Shown here: in pieces, positions 46,317-55,997 of the stretch
How positions within the stretch are numbered: position 1 is the first letter of the stretch
Layout of the letters: each line of letters begins with the position of its first letter
Source: Gaiella sp.
GTDB taxonomy: Bacteria; Actinomycetota; Thermoleophilia; Gaiellales; Gaiellaceae
Assembly (NCBI GenBank): GCA_027493885.1
Contig: JAOSJZ010000001.1
Location: forward strand, 558,001 to 622,000
DNA: 64,000 nucleotides
Reading direction: 5' to 3'
Notes under the pieces: model-generated
Database searches by the model: none
What the model was told of the DNA's origin: nothing
The model's input: the letters and a program-made list of their open reading frames with translations, nothing else
Translations under genes and position numbers: made by a program

Positions 46317-46716
46317 TCAAACCGTCCCGGTGACCGCCGTGCACTCGATCTCGATCAGGCAGCCCGGGACGGCGAGGCTCGTGATCCCGACGAGCGTCTG
46401 CGCCGGGTGCGCCGCGCCGCCCGTGACCTCGTCGATCGCGGCGGTGATCACGTCGTACGCGGTCGGGTCGATCGTGTAGATCGTCCGGCGCACGATGTCG
46501 TCCCAGCCGACACCCGCCGCCGCCATCGCGATCTCCAGGTTCCGCATCGCCCCGACCGTCTGCCCGTGCAGATCCTCCGACACCAGCGAGAAGTCCGGGT
46601 TCAGCCCGAGCTGCCCCGCGAAATGGACGACGCGCGTCCCCTCTGCGATCGCGACATGGCTGAACCCGGGCGCCGGATGCAGCCCCGTCGGGGTTGAGGA
46701 GCTCTCGTCTCGACAT
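46317..46716 (-). CDS. Rid-family (YjgF/YER057c/UK114) protein, copy A (frameshifted)
   Basis: Start ATG 46716 (MSRRELLNPDG) after GAAAGGGAAG. One extra base in the C4 run 46683-46686 shifts the frame; the rest reads LHPAPGFSHVAIAEGTRVVH, FAGQLGLNPDFSL, DDIVRRTIYTIDPTAYDVIT and VPGCLIEIECTAV. About 132 residues. It is very similar to copy B at 48901. The Arg that canonical RidA uses to hold the imine/enamine carboxylate is not seen before the final EIE segment, so activity may differ. Lies between the alcohol dehydrogenase and the transport operon. Confidence 0.82.
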
Positions 46717-46790
46717 CGCTTCTTCCCTTTCGCTCGGTGACGCTGGTGGCTTGGAGGCGTTGCCGGTCCTGGGGCACCCAGGGCCTGCGG

Positions 46791-47818
46791 CTATGGCTCG
46801 AACGAGATGAGCACCTTCCCGGCAACGGTGCCTTCCTCGAGGGCGTGGTGCGCCTCGGCGACCTCCTCGAGTGGGTAGACCGCGCCGATGAGAGGAGTGA
46901 GATTACCCTTCTCGAGCTCGCGTGCGGCGTCGCGTGCGCTCGCATCCGTACCGACGCACGAGCCCTGGATCCGGAGCTGCTTGACGATCACGTCGACGAC
47001 GTTCATCGACAGCGTCGCTCCGCCGGTCAGCCCGGCGGTGGCGATGGTCCCCAGGGGGACGTCATCTGCATCGACCGCTCCCAGGTCGCGCCCCCGACGT
47101 GCTCGAACACGAGATCGACGCCGCGGCCCTCGGTGTACTCCATCACCCGCGCGACCACGTCGTCGGTGTGGTGGTTCAGGACGAGGTCGGGCTCGAGGCC
47201 GCGAAGGATCTCCAGCTTCTTCTCGCTCCCGGCGCTCGCGATCACGTTCGCGCCCGCGAGCTTCGCGATGCGAACGCCCGCGCTCCCGAGCCCGCCCGTA
47301 CCCGCCCAGACGAACACCGTCTGGCCCGGAGTCACGCGCGCCTTCCCGACGAGCATCTCCCATGCGGTGATCGTCGAGTTCGGGAAGCACGCAAGGTGCT
47401 CGGGCGGGACGTCCCTCGACACCGGAATCACGATCCGGTCGGGGACGGCCACGAGCTCGGCGTACGCGCCGTTGAAGATGTCGAAACCGGGACAGCGTGC
47501 GGGCTCCCCGCGATGACAGGCCCAGCAGTTGCCGCACGCGATGAACGGGTTGATCGTGACGTGCATCCCCGGCTGGATGGCGGCGACCTCGGCTCCCGTC
47601 GCAACCACCTCGCCCGCGACGTCGATCCCGAGGGTCTTCGGGAGCTCGTACTGGAAGGTCGCGTCGGCGAGCCCCTGTCTGATCCAGATGTCTCGGTGGT
47701 TGACCGACGTCGCGAACTGCCGTACCAGGACGTCGTGGGCCCCGACCTCGGGCTCTGGGACCTCCTCGACGACGATGACCTCCGGCCCGCCGTGCTCGTG
47801 AATTCGTGCGGCGCGCAT
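46791..47818 (-). CDS. Zinc-type alcohol dehydrogenase/quinone reductase-like MDR enzyme (frameshifted)
   Basis: About 342 residues from ATG 47818. The N-terminal GroES-like domain (PEVIVVEEVPEPEVGAHDVL, VNHRDIWIRQG) carries the structural-zinc Cys set CGNCWACHRGEPARC. The Rossmann part has VFVWAGTGGLGSAGVRIAKL. One C is missing in the run 47054-47058; the C-terminal end (TIATAGLTGGATLSMNVVDV, AHHALEEGTVAGKVLISFEP) is in another frame. Medium-chain dehydrogenases oxidise alcohols or reduce enones with NAD(P). It follows panE by 43 bases; a 14-codon frame behind AGGAGG lies in that gap. Confidence 0.85.
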
Positions 47819-47861
47819 CAGCTTGGGGAGACCTCCCCGGCGGTCGTGGCGGACTGTGTCA

Positions 47862-48818
47862 TCACGCCTCCTGGTGGGCTTGACGGTTGGACTCGGCTTC
47901 TCGCCACGACGCTTCCTTCGCCTTGACGAGGCGGTACATCGCCGTGTGGAGCGGCACCGGCACGCCGTGCTTGCCGGCCTCGCGGACGAGCGAGCCGGTG
48001 ATCAGGTCGATCTCCGTCGGCCTTCGTGCTTCGACGTCCTCCAGCATCGACGGATAGTGCGCCGACCCGCGCTTCGTCGCGTGCACGTTCATCTCCCACG
48101 GGTCCTCGTAGAGCTCGATCCCCGCCGCGCGAGCGACGCCTTTGCCCTCCTCGATGAGGTCGTGGACGAGGTGGCCGAGGTCGGTCGGCTCGTCCTCGTC
48201 GCCGAAGTGGTGGTCGTGCCGGAGCCCGGTGAGCGCTGCGACCGCGTTGATCGTGGAGTTGAAGATGAGCTTCGACCAGAGCGCGGGCTTGAGGTCGGCG
48301 AACACCTCGGCCTTCAATCCCGATCGTCGCATGAGCTCGCCTACCTCCTCGACGCGCTCGAGCGGGGTGTCCTGGTACGGGCCCATCCACGTCGCGGTGT
48401 CGAGCACGTACTCGACCTCGGTGTCGGAGTGCTTCGTGCCCGTCATGAAGGTCACGGCCGAGATGATCGGCCAGTCGCCGTGGTCGCGGACGACGTCCTC
48501 GGCGCCGAGCCCGTTGAGCGTCGTCATCAGCATCGCCCCGGGAAACCGCCCCTCGAGCGAGGACGCCGCCTTCTCGAGGCCGTTCGCCTTGGTCGCGATG
48601 ATCCCGAGGTCGAACGGCTCCAGCTCATCGGGGTCGGCAGCGGCCGTGACGGCGGCATGGAGGTCGCTCCGCCCGGTGACGTGGAGGCCCTCCCGGTTCA
48701 GCGCCTCCGCGTGCTCGGCGCGCCGCGTGAGCACGGACACCTTCGCGACCTGTGCGAGGTGCCCCGCGAACAGGCTCCCGATCGACCCGGCGCCGATCAC
48801 GCAGACCCGCTCGATCAC
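47862..48818 (-). CDS. Ketopantoate reductase-like (PanE/ApbA) dehydrogenase
   Basis: Encodes 318 residues. I chose GTG 48818 because GGAGG lies seven bases upstream and the frame then begins with the Rossmann motif (VIERVCVIGAGSIGSLFAGH); an ATG 60 bases further up is possible. Family marks are IIATKANGLEKAA (Lys), LMTTLNGLGAEDVV and PALWSKLIFNSTINAVAALT (Lys/Asn pair). In this cluster it more likely reduces a 2-oxo acid intermediate than makes pantoate. A truncated paralogue is at 45999. Confidence 0.82.
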   Translation of the reverse strand: MIERVCVIGAGSIGSLFAGHLAQVAKVSVLTRRAEHAEALNREGLHVTGRSDLHAAVTAAADPDELEPFDLGIIATKANGLEKAASSLEGRFPGAMLMTTLNGLGAEDVVRDHGDWPIISAVTFMTGTKHSDTEVEYVLDTATWMGPYQDTPLERVEEVGELMRRSGLKAEVFADLKPALWSKLIFNSTINAVAALTGLRHDHHFGDEDEPTDLGHLVHDLIEEGKGVARAAGIELYEDPWEMNVHATKRGSAHYPSMLEDVEARRPTEIDLITGSLVREAGKHGVPVPLHTAMYRLVKAKEASWREAESNRQAHQEA

Positions 48819-48889
48819 GTCCCCGCCCTCCTGCAGGCGCGCGGCGCGGGTAACGGGTCGATCATCCGGCCGGGGCATCGCGAAGCGTC

Positions 48890-48899
48890 TGACATGACG
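48890..48899. promoter_or_regulatory. Imperfect operator-like site TGACATGACG
   Basis: One intact TGACA half followed by TGACG, 72 bases before the chosen panE start and directly after the Rid copy B stop. It corresponds in the duplicated block to TGACATGACA at 46306. Weaker than the four perfect palindromes. Confidence 0.35.
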
Positions 48900-48900
48900 G

Positions 48901-49296
48901 TCAAACCCCGCCCGTGACGGCCGTGCACTCGATCTCGATCAGGCAGCCCGGCACGGCGAGCCCCGTGATCCCCACCAGCGTCGCCGCCGGATGCGCCGCG
49001 CCCCCCGTCACCTCGTCGATCGCGGCGGTGATCACCTCGTGCGCGGTCGGGTCGATCGTGTAGATCGTCCGGCGCACGATGTCGTCCCAGCCGACACCCG
49101 CGGCCTTCATGGCGAGCTCGAGGTTCCGCATCGCTCCGACCGTCTGCCCGTGGAGATCCTGCGCGACCAGCGAGAAGTCGGGGTTCAGCCCCAGCTGCCC
49201 CGCAAAATGCACCACCCGCCGCCCCTCCGCGATCGCGACGTGGCTGAACTCGGGCGCGGGATGCAGCTCCGGCGGGTTGACGAGCTCACGGGCCAT
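48901..49296 (-). CDS. Rid-family protein, copy B
   Basis: Encodes 131 residues from ATG 49296, chosen because GGAGG lies five bases upstream; an ATG at 49308 is possible. Sequence: ELVNPPELHPAPEFSHVAIA, RRVVHFAGQLGLNPDFSLVA, RTIYTIDPTAHEVITAAIDE, VPGCLIEIECTAVTGGV. Rid proteins hydrolyse reactive imines/enamines, or act as 2-aminomuconate deaminases. The canonical Arg before EIE is not evident. It starts inside the end of the DRE-TIM gene. Paralogue of the gene at 46317. Confidence 0.88.
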   Translation of the reverse strand: MARELVNPPELHPAPEFSHVAIAEGRRVVHFAGQLGLNPDFSLVAQDLHGQTVGAMRNLELAMKAAGVGWDDIVRRTIYTIDPTAHEVITAAIDEVTGGAAHPAATLVGITGLAVPGCLIEIECTAVTGGV

Positions 49297-50479
49297 CCGT
49301 ACCTCCATCGCTCTCCGTGACCAGCGTGCGCAGCTCGTCGTCCGTGACGAGACGCTGCTTCTCCGTGCCGAGGCGCTTGACGCCGGCGAGGAGCGCGGCG
49401 TGGCGGTCGGCCGGGACGTCGAGCCCGAGGCGGTCGAGCGCGATCCGGATCGAGTCGATCCCGCTCTTCTTGCCGAGGACGATGCCGCGCTCGGCGCCGA
49501 CGAGCTCGGAGGCGTACGGCTCGATCGCGGGCGGGTCGTGGAACTGGGCGGCGACGGCACCGGACTCGCGCGTGAAGAGCGCCTCGCCCGTGACCGCCTT
49601 CCAGGGCGGGAGCGGCGTTCCGGCCTTCTCGGCCACGAGCCGCGAGAGCGCCCGCGCCTGGGTCAGGTCGAGCCGCGTGGGGATTCCGTAGAGCGCCTCG
49701 AGCGCGAGGGCGACCTCGACGAGGTCGGCATTCCCGGCCCGTTCGCCCATCCCGTTGACCGTTCCCTGCACCCAGCTCGCGCCCGCCTGCACCGCGGCGA
49801 TCGCCGCTGCCGTGCCCAGCCCGAAGTCGTCGTGACCGTGCCAGTGGACGGGAACGTCGACGCGGTCGAGCGTGCGCGAGACGAGGAACGCCGCCGCCTC
49901 GGGGGTCGCGATCCCGATCGTGTCGACGACGACCACCTCGGCGGCGCCTGCCTCCACCGCCGCCGCGTAGGCGCGGTCGAAGAAGTCGAGGTCGGCCCGG
50001 GAAGAGTCGACGCCGAAGAAGGCGACGCGGATCCCGTGCTCCGTCGCGAACGCGACCGCGCTCCGGATCCGCTCGAGCATCTTCTCGCGCGAGACGCCGA
50101 GCGCGTCGAGCTTGCCGTCCGAGATCGGGCTCTCGATCACCGAGGCGCGGACGCCGAGCTCGACGAGCGCGTCGACGTCGGCCTGCACCGCGCGCGAGAA
50201 GCCCCACACCTCGGCGCGGAGGCCCGCCTCGGCAATTATCCGCACCGCCTCGAAGTCCTCGTCCGAGACGCGCGGGAAGCCGGCCTCGATCCGGTCGATC
50301 CCCGCCGCGTCGAGCGCCCGGGCGATCTCGAGCTTCTCGTCCGGCGTGAGCACGACGCCGATCGTCTGCTCGCCGTCACGGAGCGTCGTGTCGTAGAGCC
50401 CGACCGTCGCTCGCGGCTGCGGCTCGAGCGCCTGCTCGTTGATCGACCCGGTCCAGACCTTCGTGCGGTCGAGCGTCAC
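49286..50479 (-). CDS. DRE-TIM lyase/synthase (isopropylmalate/homocitrate synthase-like)
   Basis: Encodes 397 residues from ATG 50479. The N-terminal signature is VGLYDTTLRDGEQTIGVVLT (metal Asp and catalytic Arg), with HWHGHDDFGLG (metal His pair) and NGMGERAGNADLVEVALALE, typical of the synthase branch rather than HMG-CoA lyase. It could condense acetyl-CoA with a 2-oxo acid, or act in reverse as a lyase. No leuB/leuC/leuD neighbours are present, so leucine synthesis is unlikely; a catabolic role in this cluster is inferred. It follows the M24 gene by 13 bases. Confidence 0.85.
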   Translation of the reverse strand: MTLDRTKVWTGSINEQALEPQPRATVGLYDTTLRDGEQTIGVVLTPDEKLEIARALDAAGIDRIEAGFPRVSDEDFEAVRIIAEAGLRAEVWGFSRAVQADVDALVELGVRASVIESPISDGKLDALGVSREKMLERIRSAVAFATEHGIRVAFFGVDSSRADLDFFDRAYAAAVEAGAAEVVVVDTIGIATPEAAAFLVSRTLDRVDVPVHWHGHDDFGLGTAAAIAAVQAGASWVQGTVNGMGERAGNADLVEVALALEALYGIPTRLDLTQARALSRLVAEKAGTPLPPWKAVTGEALFTRESGAVAAQFHDPPAIEPYASELVGAERGIVLGKKSGIDSIRIALDRLGLDVPADRHAALLAGVKRLGTEKQRLVTDDELRTLVTESDGGTDGP

Positions 50480-50492
50480 GGTCCGTCTCCTC

Positions 50493-51650
50493 TCACGCCT
50501 GCACGATCCCGTCGGGGAAGGGGCTGAGCTTCTCCGCCCCGTCCTCGGTGATCAGGAAGTTGTCCTCGATGCGCAGCCCGCCGCCTCCCTGCCAGTAGCA
50601 TCCTGGCTCGATTGCAAGCACCATCCCGGCCAGGACCTCACCGCCCCCGGCCTTGTGGGCGTAGGGAGGCTCGTGGGCGCGCGTCCCCACGCCGTGACAG
50701 ATGGGGTGCGTCGGCTGGCCCGGGTAGCCGATCCGCTCGATGCCCTCGCGGACGCGGCGGTCGAGCTCGGCGAGGCTCGCACCCGGTACGCAAAAGGCGA
50801 CGGCGTCGTCGTACACCGCGCGTAGGCCGTCCTCGAGCTCGCGGTACGGATCGGTGAGCTCGCCGACGACGACGTTCTTCGTGTGGTCCGCCCAGTAGCC
50901 GTCGGCGCAGACCCAGATCTCGAACAGCGTCGGCTCGCCCTCGACGACCGGGCGGTTCGACGTCGAGGTGAAGGTCCTGATCCCGGGCCCCGCCCAGACG
51001 AGCGCGTAGCCGAGCGCGAGCTCGACCTTCCCGGCCCAGCCGGTTCCCTCGCCGTGGACGAAGCCGAGCCACTCGGCCGCGATCTGCGCCTCGCTCGTTC
51101 CCGGCCGGATCACGCCCCGCACGTGGTCCATCGCGGCCGCGGCGATCTCGTTCGCGAGCCGGACCCGCTCGATCTCCTGCTCGGTCTTCACCGCCCGCGC
51201 TTCGGCGAGCACCGGCGTCGCGTCGAGCGCATCCGGGAAGGCGTCGAACCACGCCTTCGTGTACGTGGTCGGCTCGCCCACCATGCGGTCGGAGGCCTGC
51301 GTTCCGAGCGAGAGCTCGAGCCCGACGGTGCCGTACTCGGGGGCGAGCGCGGCGGCGAGGTCAAGCGCCCGCGCCTGCGGCGGGCGCGGGTCGTCCGGGT
51401 GGTACAGATCGAAGAGGCGCACGTCGTCCGTCCAGGCCGTCCGCGCGGCGTCGTCGGCCGAGGCCGCGAGACAGAGGAGCGTCGGCTCGCCCTCGCGCGG
51501 GAAGACGACCGCGTCGTAGCCCTTCATCCCCCAGAAGCTCGTCAGGTAGAGGACGTTGTCGGGCGCGCGCGCGACGATCGCGTCGAGGCCCGCGACGTCC
51601 ATCAGCGCGCGAACGCGCTCGAGCTTGGCGTCGTCACGCGGCCAGGCCAC
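50493..51650 (-). CDS. M24-family Xaa-Pro peptidase-like hydrolase
   Basis: Encodes 385 residues from GTG 51650. The creatinase-like N-domain (LDAIVARAPDNVLYLTSFWG) precedes the metal domain. Ligands visible are Asp in DGYWADHTKN, His in HPICHGVGTRAHEPPY, and Glu in LAIEPGCYW and LRIEDNFLI; the position of the first Asp reads EIWVCADGY and is uncertain. It may cleave an amide or N-acyl bond in a catabolic intermediate. A perfect TGACATGTCA lies 14 bases before the start codon, and the DRE-TIM gene follows. Confidence 0.82.
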   Translation of the reverse strand: MAWPRDDAKLERVRALMDVAGLDAIVARAPDNVLYLTSFWGMKGYDAVVFPREGEPTLLCLAASADDAARTAWTDDVRLFDLYHPDDPRPPQARALDLAAALAPEYGTVGLELSLGTQASDRMVGEPTTYTKAWFDAFPDALDATPVLAEARAVKTEQEIERVRLANEIAAAAMDHVRGVIRPGTSEAQIAAEWLGFVHGEGTGWAGKVELALGYALVWAGPGIRTFTSTSNRPVVEGEPTLFEIWVCADGYWADHTKNVVVGELTDPYRELEDGLRAVYDDAVAFCVPGASLAELDRRVREGIERIGYPGQPTHPICHGVGTRAHEPPYAHKAGGGEVLAGMVLAIEPGCYWQGGGGLRIEDNFLITEDGAEKLSPFPDGIVQA

Positions 51651-51663
51651 GCCGGGATCCTAC

Positions 51664-51673
51664 TGACATGTCA
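51664..51673. promoter_or_regulatory. Operator-like palindrome TGACATGTCA
   Basis: Perfect palindrome, extended to 12 bases (CTGACATGTCAG). It lies in the 46-base gap between the SDR gene and the M24 gene, 14 bases upstream of the M24 GTG. Binding here would block transcription or translation initiation of the M24-DRE-TIM-Rid unit. Confidence 0.65.
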
Positions 51674-51696
51674 GCGTGGAGGCGCCGGCTACGGCG

Positions 51697-52470
51697 TCAT
51701 GCGCCCACCATGCTCGCCCCGCCGTCGCAGAGGACGAAGTTCCCCGTCATGAACGCCGACTCGTCCGAGGCGAGGAAGACGGCCATTCCCGCCATCTCCT
51801 CGGGATTGGTGAGACGTGCGAGCGGGGTGCCTTCGACGACGCGCTGCCGTCTCTCGTCCCAGCCCGGCCGCGCCCTCAGCGTCTCCGTCTCCATGAAGCC
51901 CGGGCCGTAGGCGTTCACCCGGACGCTTGGCGCAAACGCGTGGGCGTAGGACTTCGTGATGCCGAGGACGCCGTACTTTGCGGCGGCGTACTGTGGAGCA
52001 CGTGGGCTTCCCGTGACGACGACGTTCGAGCAGACGTTCACGATCACGCCTCCGCCCTGTTCGACCATGCGCTGCCCGATCTCGTGCGTCATGTAGAGCG
52101 TTCCCTTGATGTCGACGGCGATCACGCGATCGACGATGTCCTCCCGCAGCTCGGTCCACGATGCCTGGTCGCCCGCGACGTCGCCGACGTTGTTGACGAG
52201 GATGTCGAGCCGACCGAGCCGCTCGAAGAGCTCCTCGGCGATCCGCCTGTCGTCGGCCCACGAGGTCGTGTCGCCCTGGACGACGAGCGCCTCGCGGCCG
52301 AGCTCGCGGATCTCCTCCGCCACGGTCTCGGCGCCATCGCGCGACGCCCTGTAGTGGACGACCACATTCGCGCCCTCGGCGGCAAAGCGGCGGGCGATGT
52401 CCATCCCGGCGCCCCGTCCCGCCCCGGTCACGAGCGCCCAGCGTCCTGCCAGCCTGCCCTCGGTCATCAT
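51697..52470 (-). CDS. Short-chain dehydrogenase/reductase
   Basis: Encodes 257 residues from ATG 52470 (an adjacent ATG at 52467 is possible). Classical SDR marks: cofactor loop VTGAGRGAGMDIARRFA, ILVNNVGDVAG, catalytic Ser in VNVCSNVVV, and the YxxxK pair in YAAAKYGVLG. The C-terminus (MTGNFVLCDGGASM) is the usual FabG-like end. It oxidises a hydroxyl intermediate or reduces a ketone. The 132 bases upstream to the thiolase gene hold no gene. Confidence 0.92.
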   Translation of the reverse strand: MMTEGRLAGRWALVTGAGRGAGMDIARRFAAEGANVVVHYRASRDGAETVAEEIRELGREALVVQGDTTSWADDRRIAEELFERLGRLDILVNNVGDVAGDQASWTELREDIVDRVIAVDIKGTLYMTHEIGQRMVEQGGGVIVNVCSNVVVTGSPRAPQYAAAKYGVLGITKSYAHAFAPSVRVNAYGPGFMETETLRARPGWDERRQRVVEGTPLARLTNPEEMAGMAVFLASDESAFMTGNFVLCDGGASMVGA

Positions 52471-52602
52471 GGCCTCCCTCGATTCGTCGTGTCGGCGGGC
52501 GTGAAGTGCGCTCCGCGCTTTCGCCCAGGCAATACCGCAGCACGCGGATTCCCTCGCATAGACGTACCAGCACCCTGGGCTCGCCGCCGCGCGTACCCGG
52601 TG

Positions 52603-53775
<1,173 letters not shown>

Positions 53776-53815
53776 GCGTCAGCGCTGGGATTTTCTCGGA
53801 GCACCGGGCCGAGGG

Positions 53816-54706
53816 CTACGCGTCGCCCCACGGCCGCACCCGTGGCGGCGGCGGCGTGCCGTGCCCCTCCTGCCACGACCTCACGGGATTCCTGAGCACG
53901 CCGATGCCCTCGATCTCCGCCTCGATCACGTCGCCCGGCTTGAGGTAGAGGCGCGCCCGCTCCTCGGGCGACTTGAACCCGGCGACACCGGAGACCGTGC
54001 CCGTCGAGAGGACGTCGCCGGCGGAGTAGGTGAGCCCCGAGAAGTTCGAGAGGATCTCGGGAATCGTCACGGACATGCGGCTCGAGTGCGATTCCTGGCG
54101 CACCTCGCCGTTGACCCGGAGCTGCATCGCGAGGTCGTGCGGGTCGGCGATCTCGTCCGGCGTCACGATCCAGGGCCCGAGCGGGCAGAACGTGTCGATC
54201 GCCTTGCAGAAGCTGAACACGCCGGACTTCATCTCGCCGCGCTGGATATCGCGCGCGGTGATGTCGTTGAAGATCACGTAGCCGCCGACGTAGTCCGCGG
54301 CCTCCTCGGGCGAGAACCAGCTCCCCGAGCGCTTGAGCACCACGGCGAGCTCGAGCTCGTAGTCGAGCTCCTCCGTCAGGTGCTCGGGGTAGATCACCGG
54401 CTCGTCGGGCCCCACGATCGCGTCGACGTTCTGGAAGAAGTTGATCCACGGCGCGATCGCGTGCGACCAGCCGACGTTCTTCGACTCCTCCTCGTGCTCG
54501 CGGAAGTTGCCCGCCGTGTGGAAGAACTTCTTCGGCACGATCGGCGCCCGCAGGCGCGTGTCGGCGAGCGCGACGCGCTCGCCCGTCTCGTCCGCCCCGC
54601 CGCGCTCGAACCACTCCCGCATCGTGGGGACGTCGAGGACGGCGATCTCCTCGCCCTCGAGCACCCCGACGCGCCCCGCACCCTCGCCGAACGTCACCAG
54701 CTTCAA
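53816..54706 (-). CDS. Fumarylacetoacetate hydrolase family protein
   Basis: Encodes 296 residues. I chose TTG 54706 because a strong Shine-Dalgarno (GGAGAGGAG) lies six bases upstream and the family start is LKLVTFGEG; a GTG 30 bases further up is possible. Metal ligands are the Glu pair in LTEELDYELELAVV and Asp in VIFNDITARDIQ; FFHTAGNFREHEEES and SAGDVLSTGTVSGVA also match. Family members cleave or isomerise 2-oxo/enol acids from aromatic and N-heterocycle breakdown. The exact reaction is unknown. Confidence 0.9.
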   Translation of the reverse strand: MKLVTFGEGAGRVGVLEGEEIAVLDVPTMREWFERGGADETGERVALADTRLRAPIVPKKFFHTAGNFREHEEESKNVGWSHAIAPWINFFQNVDAIVGPDEPVIYPEHLTEELDYELELAVVLKRSGSWFSPEEAADYVGGYVIFNDITARDIQRGEMKSGVFSFCKAIDTFCPLGPWIVTPDEIADPHDLAMQLRVNGEVRQESHSSRMSVTIPEILSNFSGLTYSAGDVLSTGTVSGVAGFKSPEERARLYLKPGDVIEAEIEGIGVLRNPVRSWQEGHGTPPPPRVRPWGDA

Positions 54707-54730
54707 CGAATCTCCTCTCCTACGTTCTCC

Positions 54731-54761
54731 TGGCACGTTCTCGCGACGCGAGAACGTGCCA
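54731..54761. terminator. Strong intercistronic hairpin
   Basis: Perfect 14-bp stem with a 3-base loop: arms 54731-54744 (TGGCACGTTCTCGC) and 54748-54761, directly after the M20 stop and 25 bases before the FAH start. It could partly terminate or stabilise the upstream message. A hairpin with the same GGCACGT...ACGTGCC outer arms and a 3-base loop precedes coxL (60594-60616). Confidence 0.6.
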
Positions 54762-55992
54762 CTACACGGTTCCGCAGACGCGCATCGCCACCTTCGCGTA
54801 CACCTCCGCCGTCTGCACGAGGCCGTCGATCGCGAGGTTCTCGCCGAGCTCGACGTCCATCAGCCCCCGTCGAGGTGCCGTAGTTGACCGTCGGCACGCC
54901 GTAGCGCGTGAGCGCCGACGCGTCCGAGAACCAGCGGACCACGTCGCGGCCGGGCGGTTCGCCGTAGACCTCCTCGTGGGCTGCGTCGATCGCCTGGACG
55001 AGCTCGTGGCCCTCCTCGATCTCCGCTCCCGGCGCGGTGACGTACACCTCGCCCTCGACGCCGAAGTCGGGGAACCGCTCTCCTAGCCGGCGCACCATCT
55101 CGAGCACCTCCCGTCGCGCCACGGGCATCGGCTTCGTCGGCGGCACGCGGACGTCGAGGAAGAGATCGGCATGATGGGGCGTCCGCGAGACGCGCCAGCC
55201 GAAGCCGCCGGAGATCGCGCCGACGTTGACGATCGCCCTGGCGCCGCGGTAGCCGTTCGAGGGGTCGTCCTCCCAGGTCGGGATCCACTCCATCACCGCT
55301 GCGACCACCTGCTGCTGGCGGAGGATCGAGTTCCGGTCGCGCCGGCCCTCGCTGAAGGCCGTGTGGATGAAGTCGCCGTGCACCCTGATGCGCAGCCAGA
55401 GCGCGCCGTAGTGGCCGAGGACGACCTTGCCCTCGGTCGGCTCGCCGAGCAGGCACATGTCCGCGACGCCGCCGTGGGAGACCAGGTACCGCGTGCCGGC
55501 CGCATAGCCGCGGTAGGAGGCGCCGACCGCGTCACCCTGCTGCGTCTTCTCGATCTCGCCCGAGACTGCGGCGACGAGGACGTCGCCGCGGAGGCGAACG
55601 CCCGCGTCCTGGAGTGCCCGCACGGCCTCGACGTAGCAGGCGAGCGCCCCCTTCATGTTCGAGATCCCGAGGCCGTAGAGCCGCCCGTCCTGGACGAACG
55701 CCTTCGGCTGGAAGCCCGGCACGTGGCGCAGCCACGGCTCCCGCCCCGAGTACGACGTGTCCATGTGGCCGTTGAACATGAGGCTCTTGCCACCGCCGGC
55801 GCCGTCCCAGATCCCGAGCGCGTTGGCGCGGCCGTCCTCGACCTGCTGCCACTGGCAGCGCAGCCCCATCTCCTCGTACAGCTCGCGCATGAGCTCGGCC
55901 ATGCGCTGCTCGTCGCCGGTGAAGCTCCACACGTCCACCATCCGGCTCGCCGTCTCGACGAGCCGGTCGCGGTCGACCGTGACCGTCGCCAT
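54762..55992 (-). CDS. M20-family metallohydrolase (frameshifted)
   Basis: About 410 residues from ATG 55992 (MATVTVDRDRLVETASRMVD). Metal-site marks of the ArgE/DapE/ACY1 group: LMFNGHMDTSYSG, LYGLGISNMKGALACY, VAAVSGEIEKTQ, LLGEPTEG. In GLGISNMKG an Asn replaces the bridging Asp of the usual DMKG. One extra base in the C5 run 54864-54868 breaks the frame; the repaired end is LMDVELGENLAIDGLVQTAE and so on to VCGTV. Family members hydrolyse N-acyl, carbamoyl or peptide bonds. Five bases follow the LLM gene. Confidence 0.87.
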
Positions 55993-55997
55993 CGCCC

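Noticed and set aside
47821..47866. 14-codon frame (MTQSATTAGEVSPS) behind AGGAGG between panE and the alcohol dehydrogenase
   Set aside because: Too short to support as a gene; it probably reflects the duplicated panE/livK junction.
48901..50479. Leucine biosynthesis operon based on the isopropylmalate-synthase-like gene
   Set aside because: No leuB, leuC or leuD is nearby, and the gene sits with Rid and M24 genes under the operator-like site.
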